Below are positions 33,295 to 42,001 of a stretch of 64,000 nt of DNA, piece after piece. The stretch is from Alloactinosynnema sp. L-07 (GTDB lineage Bacteria; Actinomycetota; Actinomycetes; Mycobacteriales; Pseudonocardiaceae): contig NZ_LN850107.1 of NCBI RefSeq assembly GCF_900070365.1, forward strand, positions 4,340,001 to 4,404,000, written 5' to 3'. Numbering within the stretch: position 1 is the first letter of the stretch; each line of letters opens with the position of its first letter. Under the pieces are notes generated by a model that saw only the letters and a program-made list of their open reading frames with translations, did no database searches and was not told where the DNA came from. The translations under genes were made by a program, and so were the position numbers.

Positions 33295-33431
33295 CGGTGT
33301 CCGCCTGTCCGGCTGGGGCGCACTTCGTCGGGATCGGCGCCGGGGGTGGTGTCAACCCCTAGCGGAGCGGGGTTGACACCACCCCCGGGGTCGATCACGG
33401 TGCGCCGCCCCAGCCGGACAGGCGGACACCG
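33295..33431. repeat. Nested long inverted repeat (137 bases)
   Basis: An outer 24-bp perfect stem (33295-33318, CGGTGTCCGCCTGTCCGG..., with 33408-33431) encloses an inner 20-bp perfect stem (33340-33359, including GGGGGTGGTGTCAACCCC, with 33369-33388) with a 9-base loop. It is the largest palindrome in the window, in the non-coding region upstream of the leftward operon and near the presumed right edge of the mobile region. Confidence 0.9.
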
Positions 33432-33455
33432 TGCCGATCAACCCACCGCACGCCT

Positions 33456-33470
33456 GTAACACATGGTTAC
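33456..33470. promoter_or_regulatory. GTAAC-N5-GTTAC site
   Basis: An inverted repeat with the same GTAAC/GTTAC core as the cluster at 25.0-25.3 kb. It lies between the big palindrome and the LuxR-type gene; the surrounding 230 bases hold no ORF. Confidence 0.4.
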
Positions 33471-33704
33471 CTCGAACGGGTCTACTTTTCGCGATTCACG
33501 CGTTTCCGCAGTTCAAACACCCGCTATCATTGACTCTGAGTAGCGACCGTGGCGAGAATGGGTTGATCGCGCCGACTGGGGAGTCGGCTGTCCGGGAGGG
33601 GGCTCGGGATGAGGGTGCGGGTAGTGGAAGGTGCTGGGCGCCGGCGACTCACGGAGGCGGGACGGCCCCGCACTGGGCTACGCTCACGGCCGTGACCTGC
33701 GCGA

Positions 33705-36095
33705 ATGATCAGCGATGACGGGCCATTGAGCACTGTCCACCCTGGATCGCCGGGCGACCTGACGACATTCGTCGGCCGGGCGGATCTGCTCGCCGAGGCG
33801 ACCGAGCTGCTTCTCGGGCCGGGCAGGCGGTTGGTGACCCTGGTTGGCACCGGCGGGGTGGGCAAGACGCGGTTGGCCAGAGAGCTGGCGGCGCGGGTCG
33901 TCGACACGTTCGCCCACGGCGCGGTCCTGGTGGACCTGACCGATGTCCGCGCCGCGGACGACCGGGTCGACGCCGCGGTTATCGAGGCGGTGGGCTTGTT
34001 GGACAACGCGACGTCCCCGGCTCGGGCTCGGTTGATCGAGCACCTGCGCGACAGGTCGGTGCTGCTGGTCCTGGACAACTGCGAGCAACTGGTGAGTCTG
34101 GACGGTGAGGGCGAGTTGCCGCGGTTGGTCAGCACCCTGCTCGCCACGGCGCCGGGGGTGCGGATCCTGGCGACGAGCCGGGTCGCGCTGGGGGTTTCGG
34201 GAGAGCGCCGTGTGCGGATTCCGCCGATGTGGGTGTCGGCCGGTGGGGACCCGGATGGGGCGGTCACCGAGGCGCTGGCCCTGTTGCTGGACCGGGCCGA
34301 CGCCTACGACGTGACGATCGCGCAGTCGGACTATCCGCTGGCCAACGAGCTGTGTCGGATGTTGGACGGACTCCCGCTGGCCATCGAACTGGCCGCGGGC
34401 AGGCTCGATGTGCTGACCCTGGACGAGATCGTCGACCGTTGCGAGGACTCGATGCGGCTGCTGGTGCGCTCCGGCCGCGCCGAGCAGCGACACCACCAGA
34501 CCTTGCACGCGACGCTGCGCTGGTCCTTCGACCTGCTCCTCGAGTCCGATCAGCGCATGTGGGTCATGATGTCGGTGTTCGACGGCGGGTTCGACCTGGC
34601 CGCGGCCGAGGGCGTGTGCGCCGCTCACGGCGTCGACTCGGGCGAGGTTCTCGACCTGCTGACCCGGCTGGTCCACGCCTCCTTGTTGACCACCCAGGCG
34701 CGGCGGGGCCGCACCTACTATCGGATGCTCGAGGTCGTCCGCCGGTTCGGCCATGAGATCGCCGATCCCGACGAGCTCAACCGGATCCGCGACTCGCACG
34801 CCGCCTATTACGGCAGGCTGGTCGACCGTGCGGCGCGCGAGTGGTACGGGCCGGACGAGTCCGAGTGGATCGACCGGCTGCGGCGGAACCTCCACAACAT
34901 CCGCGCCGCGGTCGACCATCTCGTCGGTCAGGGCGATTGGATGGCCGCGTTGTCGATCGCGTGCGATGTGACCCGGACGCGAACCCACATCTGCGTGGGC
35001 CAGATCAACGAGGCGCGTCGCCTGCTGCGGGCCGGTCTGAACGCCCACCCTGAGGAGCCGTCGGAGCTCGAGGTCACCGCGGTGTCGATGTTGGCGTATC
35101 TGGCGATGCTGCAGGGCAGCCGCGAGGAGGCCGACCCGCTGCTGGACCGTGCCGAGCGGGTCGCGACCGCGATCGGCGCGCACGCGAGCCCGGCGCTGTT
35201 GTTCGCCCGCGGCATGCGCGACTGGCTGGTCGGACAGTCCAACGAAGAAGCGGCGAAAGCCCTGACCACGCTGACCGCCGCGATCGACACCCTCGGCGAC
35301 ACCGAGCCGAGCGAGCGGATGGCGATGCTGATCGTGCTGGCCATCGCCGCCAGCGTCGACGGCACCGAGCCAGCCGCGCGCGAGACAGCCGAGGCATTCT
35401 GGGCCGAGGTCGCCGAGTCTGGTGTGGACAGCGTGGTTTCGTGGGCCTTGTTCGCCAAGTCGATTGTCGCGTTGCGGTTCGGCACGCTCGCGCAAGCGCT
35501 TGATCTTGTCCAGCGGTGCCTGCGTCTCCAATACCCGAGCGAGGACACGTGGGGCCCAGCGTGGTGCCTGTGGCTGCGCGCGGTGATCGCCGCGCGGATG
35601 GCAGACCACGTCGTCTCGGCGCGCCTGTTCGGAGCCGCGCACGCCCGTCACCGTGCGACCGACGTCTCGATGAGTGGCCTGAAACCCTGGTGGCGGCTCC
35701 AAGTCGACGCCGAACGCAACGTCCGCCGCGCGCTCGGTGAGGACTATGACGTCGAAGTGGCGGTCGGCGCCGCACTCCCCTACGACGAAGCGATGGTGCT
35801 CGCCCTGGCCGTGCCGACCGAGAACGGCGACGGCGCCGGCGCCGGAGCCCACGGGCTCACCCAGCGCCAGCTGCAGATCGCGCGGCTCGTGGCCGACGGC
35901 CTGACGAACAAGGAGATCGCCGCCAAGCTCACGCTCAGCACCCGCACGGTCGAGAACCACGTGCTGCGGACCATCGGCAGGCTGGGCCTGGACGGGAAAG
36001 GTAAACCTGGGCTGGCGGCCTGGTACGCCGAGAACATCCACGCAGGGTCACCCGCGGCTACGCCGACAGGTTCGCTGGCACCCAGATCGGGTTGA
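33705..36095 (+). CDS. LuxR-family transcriptional regulator with NB-ARC-like ATPase and TPR region
   Basis: A 796-residue multidomain regulator. The N-terminal NTPase has Walker A TLVGTGGVGKTRLARELA (about 45-60), Walker B SVLLVLDNCEQLV, RILATSRVALGVSGE and LPLAIELAAGRL, all typical of AfsR/LuxR-type STAND ATPases. A helical TPR-like sensor region follows (about 400-720). The C-terminal LuxR HTH (about 730-785) reads LTQRQLQIARLVADGLTNKEIA then LSTRTVENHVLRTIGRLGL. The target is unknown; such proteins often control specialised metabolism. The ATG 33705 start lacks an obvious ribosome site. Confidence 0.92.
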   Translation: MISDDGPLSTVHPGSPGDLTTFVGRADLLAEATELLLGPGRRLVTLVGTGGVGKTRLARELAARVVDTFAHGAVLVDLTDVRAADDRVDAAVIEAVGLLDNATSPARARLIEHLRDRSVLLVLDNCEQLVSLDGEGELPRLVSTLLATAPGVRILATSRVALGVSGERRVRIPPMWVSAGGDPDGAVTEALALLLDRADAYDVTIAQSDYPLANELCRMLDGLPLAIELAAGRLDVLTLDEIVDRCEDSMRLLVRSGRAEQRHHQTLHATLRWSFDLLLESDQRMWVMMSVFDGGFDLAAAEGVCAAHGVDSGEVLDLLTRLVHASLLTTQARRGRTYYRMLEVVRRFGHEIADPDELNRIRDSHAAYYGRLVDRAAREWYGPDESEWIDRLRRNLHNIRAAVDHLVGQGDWMAALSIACDVTRTRTHICVGQINEARRLLRAGLNAHPEEPSELEVTAVSMLAYLAMLQGSREEADPLLDRAERVATAIGAHASPALLFARGMRDWLVGQSNEEAAKALTTLTAAIDTLGDTEPSERMAMLIVLAIAASVDGTEPAARETAEAFWAEVAESGVDSVVSWALFAKSIVALRFGTLAQALDLVQRCLRLQYPSEDTWGPAWCLWLRAVIAARMADHVVSARLFGAAHARHRATDVSMSGLKPWWRLQVDAERNVRRALGEDYDVEVAVGAALPYDEAMVLALAVPTENGDGAGAGAHGLTQRQLQIARLVADGLTNKEIAAKLTLSTRTVENHVLRTIGRLGLDGKGKPGLAAWYAENIHAGSPAATPTGSLAPRSG

Positions 36096-36203
36096 TCGCC
36101 GCGCGGGGGCGAAGCCGTGTCGGAGGATCCGCCAGTGATCGAAATGGGCGTCGTGGAGAAGTATGCGGCACACTATCTGCGGTAACACTGGGAGGCGGTT
36201 CGA

Positions 36204-36635
36204 GTGGGCGCGGTGCGGGCGCTGCCATCGGCGGCGAGTGTGCGGTTGACTGACACGGTGGCCGCGTTCCTGGACACGATCACGGTGGCCAACACCCGCG
36301 GGTACGTGATCGGGTTGGACCGGATGGTGCGCGACTTCGGTGCGGACTTGAATGTGCGGCTGCTGGATCCGGCCCGCGCCGAGACCGCACCGGACCCAGC
36401 AGAAGTCGACATGCCCGAAGACCCGCACGAGGCGGAGCTGCGGCACAACGCCGCGCGGCTGCTCACGGGCGCCTGGGTGGCCGGTCAGCTCACGGCGATC
36501 CCCCCGCGTGCCTGGCCCGAGGATTTCCCCCGGCATCGCCTGGCGGTCGCCGCCCGCGCCCAGATCCAGGGCGAGATCGACGAGAACCTCGACCAGCCCG
36601 GCGAGTGCCAGGGCGCCGAGGGCGGCTCCCGGTGA
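36204..36635 (+). CDS. Small protein with integrase-like N-terminus
   Basis: A 143-residue protein from GTG 36204 (GGGAGG upstream). Residues 13-56 (LTDTVAAFLDTITVANTRGY, then GLDRMVRDFGADLNVRLLD) look like the SAM-like core-binding segment of tyrosine recombinases. The catalytic domain is absent and the rest is an acidic helical region (HNAARLLTGAWVAGQLTAIP). It overlaps the AAA ATPase gene by GTGA, so the two are translationally coupled. It may be a repurposed or truncated recombinase. Confidence 0.55.
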   Translation: MGAVRALPSAASVRLTDTVAAFLDTITVANTRGYVIGLDRMVRDFGADLNVRLLDPARAETAPDPAEVDMPEDPHEAELRHNAARLLTGAWVAGQLTAIPPRAWPEDFPRHRLAVAARAQIQGEIDENLDQPGECQGAEGGSR

Positions 36636-37399
36636 GCCGCGCGCGCACCCGTTCAGGTGGGTTCGTCGAGCAAGTCCGGCTCGATCCGCACGCGGACACC
36701 GGCAGCTACCCGTTCACGCTGCCGATCGTGCGCCACCTCGACCGGGTCGGCGGGCTGGAGCTGGACCCCGGGGTGACGTTCCTGGTCGGCGACAACGGCA
36801 CCGGCAAATCCACCCTGGTCGAGGCGATCGCCGTGGCCGCGGGGTTCAACCCGGAGGGCGGATCCCAGTCGTTCCGGTTCGCCACCCGCGCCACCGAATC
36901 GTCGCTGGGCGATCACCTGATCCTGCGGTGGGGCACCCGCAAACCGCGCACCGGATTCTTCCTGCGCGCCGAGTCCTACTACAACGTAGCCAGCGAGATC
37001 GAGCGGCTGGACCGCGAGCCGGGCCCGTCGCTGCTGCCGGCATACGGCGGGGTGTCCCCGCACGAACGCTCCCACGGCGAGTCCTTTTTGGACTTGGTGA
37101 CGCACCGGTTCGGCCCCAACGGGTTGTATCTGCTCGACGAGCCGGAGGCGGCGCTGTCGGTGAAGGGATGCCTGGCGTTGGTGGCGCGGATGGCGGAGTT
37201 GATCGGGCAGGGCTGTCAGTTCGTGGTGGCCACGCACTCGCCGATCCTGCTCGCGGTTCCAAGGGCGCGGATCCTGCAGGTCGACGGCGACGGGGAGATC
37301 GAACAGGTAGCCTTCGACGAGGCGGATCCGGTCACCCTGACCCGTGGGTTCCTGGATTCGCCGCAGCGGTTCCTGCGTCATCTGCTGGCCGATGAGTAG
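36632..37399 (+). CDS. AAA family (ABC-type) ATPase
   Basis: A 255-residue ATPase from GTG 36632. Walker A is FLVGDNGTGKSTLVEAIA; an ABC-like signature SHGESFLDLV precedes Walker B GLYLLDEPEAALS and the His switch VVATHSPIL. This is the predicted-ATPase class related to SMC/RecF-type heads without coiled coils. It may act in DNA transactions or defence, paired with the 36204 protein. No nuclease or reverse transcriptase partner is adjacent. Confidence 0.85.
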   Translation: MSRARTRSGGFVEQVRLDPHADTGSYPFTLPIVRHLDRVGGLELDPGVTFLVGDNGTGKSTLVEAIAVAAGFNPEGGSQSFRFATRATESSLGDHLILRWGTRKPRTGFFLRAESYYNVASEIERLDREPGPSLLPAYGGVSPHERSHGESFLDLVTHRFGPNGLYLLDEPEAALSVKGCLALVARMAELIGQGCQFVVATHSPILLAVPRARILQVDGDGEIEQVAFDEADPVTLTRGFLDSPQRFLRHLLADE

Positions 37400-37408
37400 G
37401 CCGGGCGC

Positions 37409-37641
37409 GTGACCGGATCCTGGTGGTGGGATCTGGTGATCGGCGTGGCGGTGGCGTTGCTGGCGGCCGTGATCCCCGACTTCATCCCAATCGTGGGCTA
37501 CGCCGACGACGCTGTCATCGTCACCGCCGTGCTGCGCGGGAGGTCCGCCCCGCGGGGCTCGACGCGGTGCGCAGGCACTGGCCCGGAACCGACGACGGGT
37601 TCGCCGCGCTGGCCAGGCTCACCGGGCTCACGCCGAGGTGA
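37409..37641 (+). pseudogene. Frameshifted DUF1232 membrane protein
   Basis: From GTG 37409: WWWDLVIGVAVALLAAVIPD, FIPIVGYADDAVIVTAVL. One base appears missing near 37540, after which the other frame gives REVRPAGLDAVRRHWPGTDD and FAALARLTGL. Together they make a normal DUF1232 (YkvA-like) protein of about 76 residues. It may be a recent mutation or a sequence error. Confidence 0.65.
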
Positions 37642-38482
37642 GGCGGGCCAGGACCTGTTCGGCGTTGCGGTGCAACGGAATCGCCATTCCCGGATAGTCG
37701 CCCTGGTCGACACGCATCAGCATCCGGGTGGTGGCGTACAGCTGGGCGAGCAGCCCGTCGCGGGTGTCCAGCAACAGGCCGAGTTCGGCGCGGACGGCGG
37801 CCGCGGCGGCGGGGACGAGCAGGGTGTGCACGTACAGGCAGGCCGCGTCGTAGCCGGCTGGGGCCGTGCCCCAGCCCTCCCAGTCGAGCAGGGCGCACTC
37901 CGGTTGCAGCAGGTTGGCCCAGTGCAGGTCCCCGTGGGCCGCGGTCCAGGTGTTGACGGTGGTGTCGCCTGCACGGTCGCCGAAGAACATCTCCACCCGT
38001 CTGCTCAGGTCGTCCTGGCCGAGGGCGATCCGGGTGGTGGCGGTCGCGGCGACTGCCGCGAGCGAGGACCACAACGCTTCCCACCAGGCTGGGGCCACGG
38101 CCAGCGGCTCGCGGAGCTCGGGGGTGGGTGAGCAACGGGCGCCAGGCATCAGGGTCATCAGTTCGGCGCGCACCGCCCAGTCCCCGTCGGTGAGGTCCCA
38201 GTGCCGCAGCACCCACGGCTTGGCTACCCCGGTTACGTCGTTGGCGTCGGCGTTGCCGGTCCAGAACGCTCCGCCCGCCCAGCCGTGTTGCTCGATGACC
38301 AGCCGCAGCCACCGCGGTCCGGCCGCTGTGGCGACCCGGGCCCCGGCGGACCGGTCGCGCCAGCCGAATACCAACGCCCCGTCGAGCGTGGCGTCGGCGG
38401 TGGCCGCGGCCTTGGCGTAGACGTCAGCCAGCCACGCCCGGTGCGCCGCGTCCGCCGCGGACAGCTCGTTCTCGCCGGTCAT
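37628..38482 (-). CDS. Aminoglycoside-phosphotransferase-like kinase
   Basis: A 284-residue protein-kinase-fold small-molecule kinase. The catalytic loop AAHGDLHWANLL contains the expected HGDxxxxN, and CALLDWEGWGTAPAGYDAA holds the metal-binding Asp. The N-lobe is atypical (FGWRDRSAGARVATAAGPRW, with VIEQHGW). ATG 38482 was chosen (METs upstream give a poor start); the frame is open to 38542. It lies 26 bases after the radical SAM gene on the same strand, suggesting a shared pathway, possibly self-resistance or substrate phosphorylation. Confidence 0.8.
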   Translation of the reverse strand: MTGENELSAADAAHRAWLADVYAKAAATADATLDGALVFGWRDRSAGARVATAAGPRWLRLVIEQHGWAGGAFWTGNADANDVTGVAKPWVLRHWDLTDGDWAVRAELMTLMPGARCSPTPELREPLAVAPAWWEALWSSLAAVAATATTRIALGQDDLSRRVEMFFGDRAGDTTVNTWTAAHGDLHWANLLQPECALLDWEGWGTAPAGYDAACLYVHTLLVPAAAAAVRAELGLLLDTRDGLLAQLYATTRMLMRVDQGDYPGMAIPLHRNAEQVLARLTSA

Positions 38483-38508
38483 AAAGCCCAGGCTAATGCC
38501 GCCGGTGA

Positions 38509-39432
38509 TCAGTAGCGGGGCCAGCAGGAGTTGGGTTTGCACCTGACCGGGTCACAGGTCGGGCTGCACCGCGGTGAGCAGGTCGGTTGACAGTGCGGGT
38601 TGCAGGACGGTGTGCAGTCGGGGTTGCACGGCTGGTTCTTCGGCGCGCAGTCCGGCTTGCACGCGCTCGGTGCCCGCCCGGCGAACGCGGCGGCCAGCTC
38701 GGCGCGCACCGCGTCGGCGGCTGGGCTGTCCAGGATCTCGGTGAGCTCGTGTTCGAGGACATTGCCGACTGGCAGCCAGCGGGAGAACACGCACGGCCAC
38801 ACCGCCCCGTCCGGGGAGATCGCGGCGACGCCGTCGCCGCAGTTGCCGCACAGCTGGTCGGTGCTTGGCGCCTGGTCGCGGACACCGCGACCGACCTGGC
38901 GCAGCCGGTCATAGCCGACCGCCGGGACACCGAGATCCACCAACTCGGTCTGGGCCTGCGTGGCGCGTTGGTCGCCGCCCATGTCGATCACTCCCGCCCG
39001 GAGCGGGATGCCCCGGCGCAGCGCCGCTGCGATGTTGGCTCGGGTGCGGGCGTGGCTGGGCCGCCGGGTGACCTGCGCGTGCTGGTCGGGGTCGTCGGAG
39101 TAGTAGCTGGTGGCCAGCGACACCCCGGGCCGGGTGAACATCTCCCACAGCGGGGCAGTGACGTGGACGAGGTTGGTGAACACCTCCACCTCCAGCCCGG
39201 CCGCCAGGGCATGGGCGATCAGCTCCCGCAGGTCCGGGTGCAGGGTCGGCTCACCACCGATGAACTGCACCATCCCGACCCCGGCGGCCGCGGCCTGGTC
39301 GATCACCCGCAACCAGTCGGCGCGGGTCATCGAGCCGTGCGTCCCCGACGGCCCGGATCCGGCGTAGCAGTGATCGCATTCGAGCTGGCAGAAGCCAGTC
39401 AATTCCAGCCACAGGAAGGAAATCCGCGCCAC
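38509..39432 (-). CDS. Radical SAM protein with SPASM-like region and Cys/Pro-rich tail
   Basis: A 307-residue radical SAM enzyme starting at GTG 39432 (GGGGG upstream). The [4Fe-4S] SAM site is C15-x3-C19-x2-C22 in GFCQLECDHC. VQFIGGEPTLHP is the GGE motif. A second Cys group (CGNCGDGVAAISPDGAVWPC) resembles an auxiliary-cluster SPASM segment. The last ~45 residues contain ten or more Cys in a CxPxC pattern (CNPDCTPSCNPHCQP, CSPRCSPTCDP), which is unusual. It is probably a peptide-modifying enzyme, given the neighbouring small ORF, P450 and kinase. Confidence 0.88.
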   Translation of the reverse strand: MARISFLWLELTGFCQLECDHCYAGSGPSGTHGSMTRADWLRVIDQAAAAGVGMVQFIGGEPTLHPDLRELIAHALAAGLEVEVFTNLVHVTAPLWEMFTRPGVSLATSYYSDDPDQHAQVTRRPSHARTRANIAAALRRGIPLRAGVIDMGGDQRATQAQTELVDLGVPAVGYDRLRQVGRGVRDQAPSTDQLCGNCGDGVAAISPDGAVWPCVFSRWLPVGNVLEHELTEILDSPAADAVRAELAAAFAGRAPSACKPDCAPKNQPCNPDCTPSCNPHCQPTCSPRCSPTCDPVRCKPNSCWPRY

Positions 39433-39561
39433 GCCAGCCCCCTGATCCTCGGTCCGGTCACCGCCGCCGATCAGTGTGACGCAGAGAACCGACAAGATCA
39501 CCCCACGCGACTCGACCGGCTCAGTCGTGGCGGGCGAGTTCGACCGCCGAGATCAGCAGGA

Positions 39562-39699
39562 TCACGACAGCGCGGGGATCAGCACGAAGTCCAGCATCAG
39601 GCCGCCGAGGAGGGTTCTAGTGACGGATCCGGCAACCATTGACGGCTCGCCGCAGCGCGATGGGGCGGCGAGTTCGTCGGTGAGGCTTGTCGAGCGCAT
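39562..39699 (-). CDS. Small ORF between P450 and radical SAM genes (possible peptide substrate)
   Basis: A 45-residue frame from ATG 39699 to TGA 39562, on the same strand as the P450 (ends 39734) and the radical SAM gene (starts 39432). It begins MRSTSLTDELAAPSRCGEPS and ends in a hydrophobic MLDFVLIPALS. There is no convincing ribosome site, and a +1 frame continues hydrophobically (VVILLISAVELARHD), so the end could be frameshifted. A precursor peptide is expected here on context, but the evidence is thin. Confidence 0.3.
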   Translation of the reverse strand: MRSTSLTDELAAPSRCGEPSMVAGSVTRTLLGGLMLDFVLIPALS

Positions 39700-39733
39700 G
39701 GCCCGATGATGCAGGATGTCGAGCTGGATGTGG

Positions 39734-41002
39734 CTAGTCGGTGTGCTCGATCGTATGCCGTCGGAGATCTCCGTGCCGCGGCTGCCCGAGGTCGACTGGG
39801 CCCAACACGAGTGGCAGCGCGAGCAGGCCGTTCATGGTCGCACTGGGTGCGTGCCTGGCGACGACGTCGAGCAGTCGCACCTTGGGGTACCGACGCGTCA
39901 TACTCCCAAGCGCCACGGTGGCTGCGACTCGGGACAACGGCGCGCCGAAGCAATAGTGCGCGCCATGTCCGAAGCTCAGATGGGAGTTGGGTGAACGCTC
40001 GAGGTTGAGAGTGGCGGCATCCGGGCATCGAACGAGGTCCGGGTCACGGTTGGCCGCGTGGAGCCACACCAGGACGATCTCCCCGGCGGGGATCGGCTGG
40101 CCGCCATATTCGACCGGCTCAGTCGTGTATCGGTGGGTGGTCATCCGCATCGGCGTGTCGAACCGCAGGATCTCCTCGACCGCGGTCGGGAGCAGCCAGG
40201 GTGACTCGCGCAGCCGGTTCCAGCTGCCCTGGTGCGAGAGCAGGCGGAACACCGCGGTGGTGATCAGATTGGCCGACGCCTGAAAGCCGGTCAGCAGCAG
40301 GAACACCGTGCCCAGCAGTTCCTCGGTGGACAGACAGTCGCCTGCGTCGCGTGGGTGGATCAACACCGACAGCAGGTCGTCGCCCGGTTCGGAGCGCTTG
40401 TGATCGATCAGCGTGTTCAGATAGGAGCTCAATGCCCAGGTGGCGCGAACGGTCCGCGGTACGTCTTCCTCCATCAGCGCCGTCGTCCACTCGCTGAGCA
40501 GCTCGCGGTCGCCCGAGGGGATCCCCAGCAGATCGCAGATCACGGCGAGCATCAGCGGACAGGCCAGCGACGACACGAGATCGACCGGTTCGTCGACCGG
40601 CAGCGCGTCGAGCATCGACGCGGCGAGGACCTCGATCCTCGGCCGCAACGCCTCGACTCGGGCCCGCGTGAACTCCAGACCGACGATTCGCCGCAAGCGC
40701 GCGTGATCGAGCCCGTCAACGAACAGCATGTGCGTGTCGAGAATGCCCGCGACCTGGGCCATGTCGCCGAGCCGAGTCTGTTGCCCATCAATGATGGCGT
40801 GGATCGTGCGTGCGTCCTTCCGCAGCCGTGGGTCAGTCAGGGCGCGCTTGGCGTCGGCGTACCCGGTGATCACCCAGACCCGCACGCCGCTGGTCAACGT
40901 CGAGCGATAGACCTTCGACTGGGCGCGGAGCGAGTCCACCTCATCCAGTGGTCGATCCCAGAAACCGTCCGCGAACAGTTCACCGCCGCTCCGTGGCTCC
41001 AC
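39734..41002 (-). CDS. Cytochrome P450
   Basis: A 422-residue bacterial class I P450. GTG 41002 was chosen for the GGAGGG ribosome site. The heme-binding loop is FGHGAHYCFGAPLSRV with the ligand Cys. The ExxR of the K helix is in AVEEILRF. The I helix reads LLLTGFQASANLI: the usual acid-alcohol pair (Glu/Asp-Thr) is replaced by Gln-Ala. No ferredoxin or ferredoxin reductase gene is adjacent. It probably tailors a small molecule or peptide with the downstream radical SAM enzyme and kinase. Confidence 0.93.
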   Translation of the reverse strand: MEPRSGGELFADGFWDRPLDEVDSLRAQSKVYRSTLTSGVRVWVITGYADAKRALTDPRLRKDARTIHAIIDGQQTRLGDMAQVAGILDTHMLFVDGLDHARLRRIVGLEFTRARVEALRPRIEVLAASMLDALPVDEPVDLVSSLACPLMLAVICDLLGIPSGDRELLSEWTTALMEEDVPRTVRATWALSSYLNTLIDHKRSEPGDDLLSVLIHPRDAGDCLSTEELLGTVFLLLTGFQASANLITTAVFRLLSHQGSWNRLRESPWLLPTAVEEILRFDTPMRMTTHRYTTEPVEYGGQPIPAGEIVLVWLHAANRDPDLVRCPDAATLNLERSPNSHLSFGHGAHYCFGAPLSRVAATVALGSMTRRYPKVRLLDVVARHAPSATMNGLLALPLVLGPVDLGQPRHGDLRRHTIEHTD

Positions 41003-41277
41003 AGCGCGTGTCCCTCCATTGGACCTTTCGCCGCATCCGGCCCCGAAAGCACGCCCTGGACGGCCAGCACGAGGTGAGTTATGCGTGGCCGCCAGGGCCT
41101 GCTCTCCCCCAGCGAGTGACCAGCACCTGACCCACCCCCATCGCGGCATCGGTTCGCAGGGGCGAATCCACACCGCGGGTCAGTTGCCGACCACATTCAT
41201 TCGGTATTGCAGGTTCCAGCATGGCCCGAGAGCTGCTCCAGCGCCATCCGAAATTGCACTCAAGTGGACCCAGACCT

Positions 41278-41338
41278 CATTACTCAACACCCAGTCAGAT
41301 TGAGTAATGAACTACTCAAGCCAGGCGCAGATTGAGTA
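41278..41338. promoter_or_regulatory. Tandem TACTCAA/TTGAGTA operators
   Basis: Two perfect inverted repeats have the same half-site and the same 12-base spacer: CATTACTCAA/TTGAGTAATG (41278-41309) and TACTCAA/TTGAGTA (41313-41338). A further half-site TTGAGTA occurs at 41387. They lie 275-335 bases upstream of the P450 start. This looks like a cooperative binding region for a dimeric regulator. Confidence 0.65.
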
Positions 41339-42001
41339 CTCGACCACAAATGCCTGGCGTCGACGAACGCAGAACGTGCATGCCCTTTGAGTACAATCAA
41401 CCGTACTAACCCGATAAGGTGATTTCGCAGAGAGTTCAGTGACAATGTCGCCTACCAATAGCCTCGTCGCTTAGATTTGAAATTGCCCGTGGGGGGCGAA
41501 AGGCGTTGACTGGGGGCGAAAGATGTCGACGGCACAAGCTAAGCATCACGGGCGGGCGTCCAACGAACGGCGCCGTGCTCGGTGGACGGCAACGGAACGG
41601 GCCGCCGCACAGGAGCCGGGATGGCTGCGGGCAGCGTTGCGCGCGGGCCAGGGCACCGGCGAGGACGCAGGCGTTCCTTCCGGCCTGCTTCGATCACCGG
41701 CCCCGGCCGTCACGATTGTGCGGATAAGGTGCGGCGGATCACATGTCTCGGTCGCCCTGGCTCATGGCTATGCCTCCCTTCGCGGCGGCCCACGCTCGGG
41801 TGGACACGAGCGCGCGGGAAGTGCGGCGACCCGTGCAGGCGAACGGCGCGGATCCCGCGACAGCCGTGCACGGCACGGGACGCCGGGCATGGCTAACTCC
41901 CATCCGCTGCTCGGTGTCTCCGATGCGGGGGCAGGTGGCGGCAGGTCCGGTGGGCCTTGTCTGCCGCGGTCGGGGTCGTGTTCGGACGGGCCGGGGTCAG
42001 C
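41339..42001. other. Intergenic region without a convincing gene
   Basis: About 660 bases between the operator cluster and the diguanylate cyclase. Open frames occur in several phases but none has a good start and protein-like composition. The first part (41340-41470) is AT-richer and may hold promoters for both directions. Confidence 0.5.

Noticed and set aside
33684..36041. A 785-codon minus-strand frame opposite the LuxR regulator
   Set aside because: It is the antisense of a gene with clear ATPase and HTH domains; high GC leaves few stops. No domain is recognised in the antisense reading.
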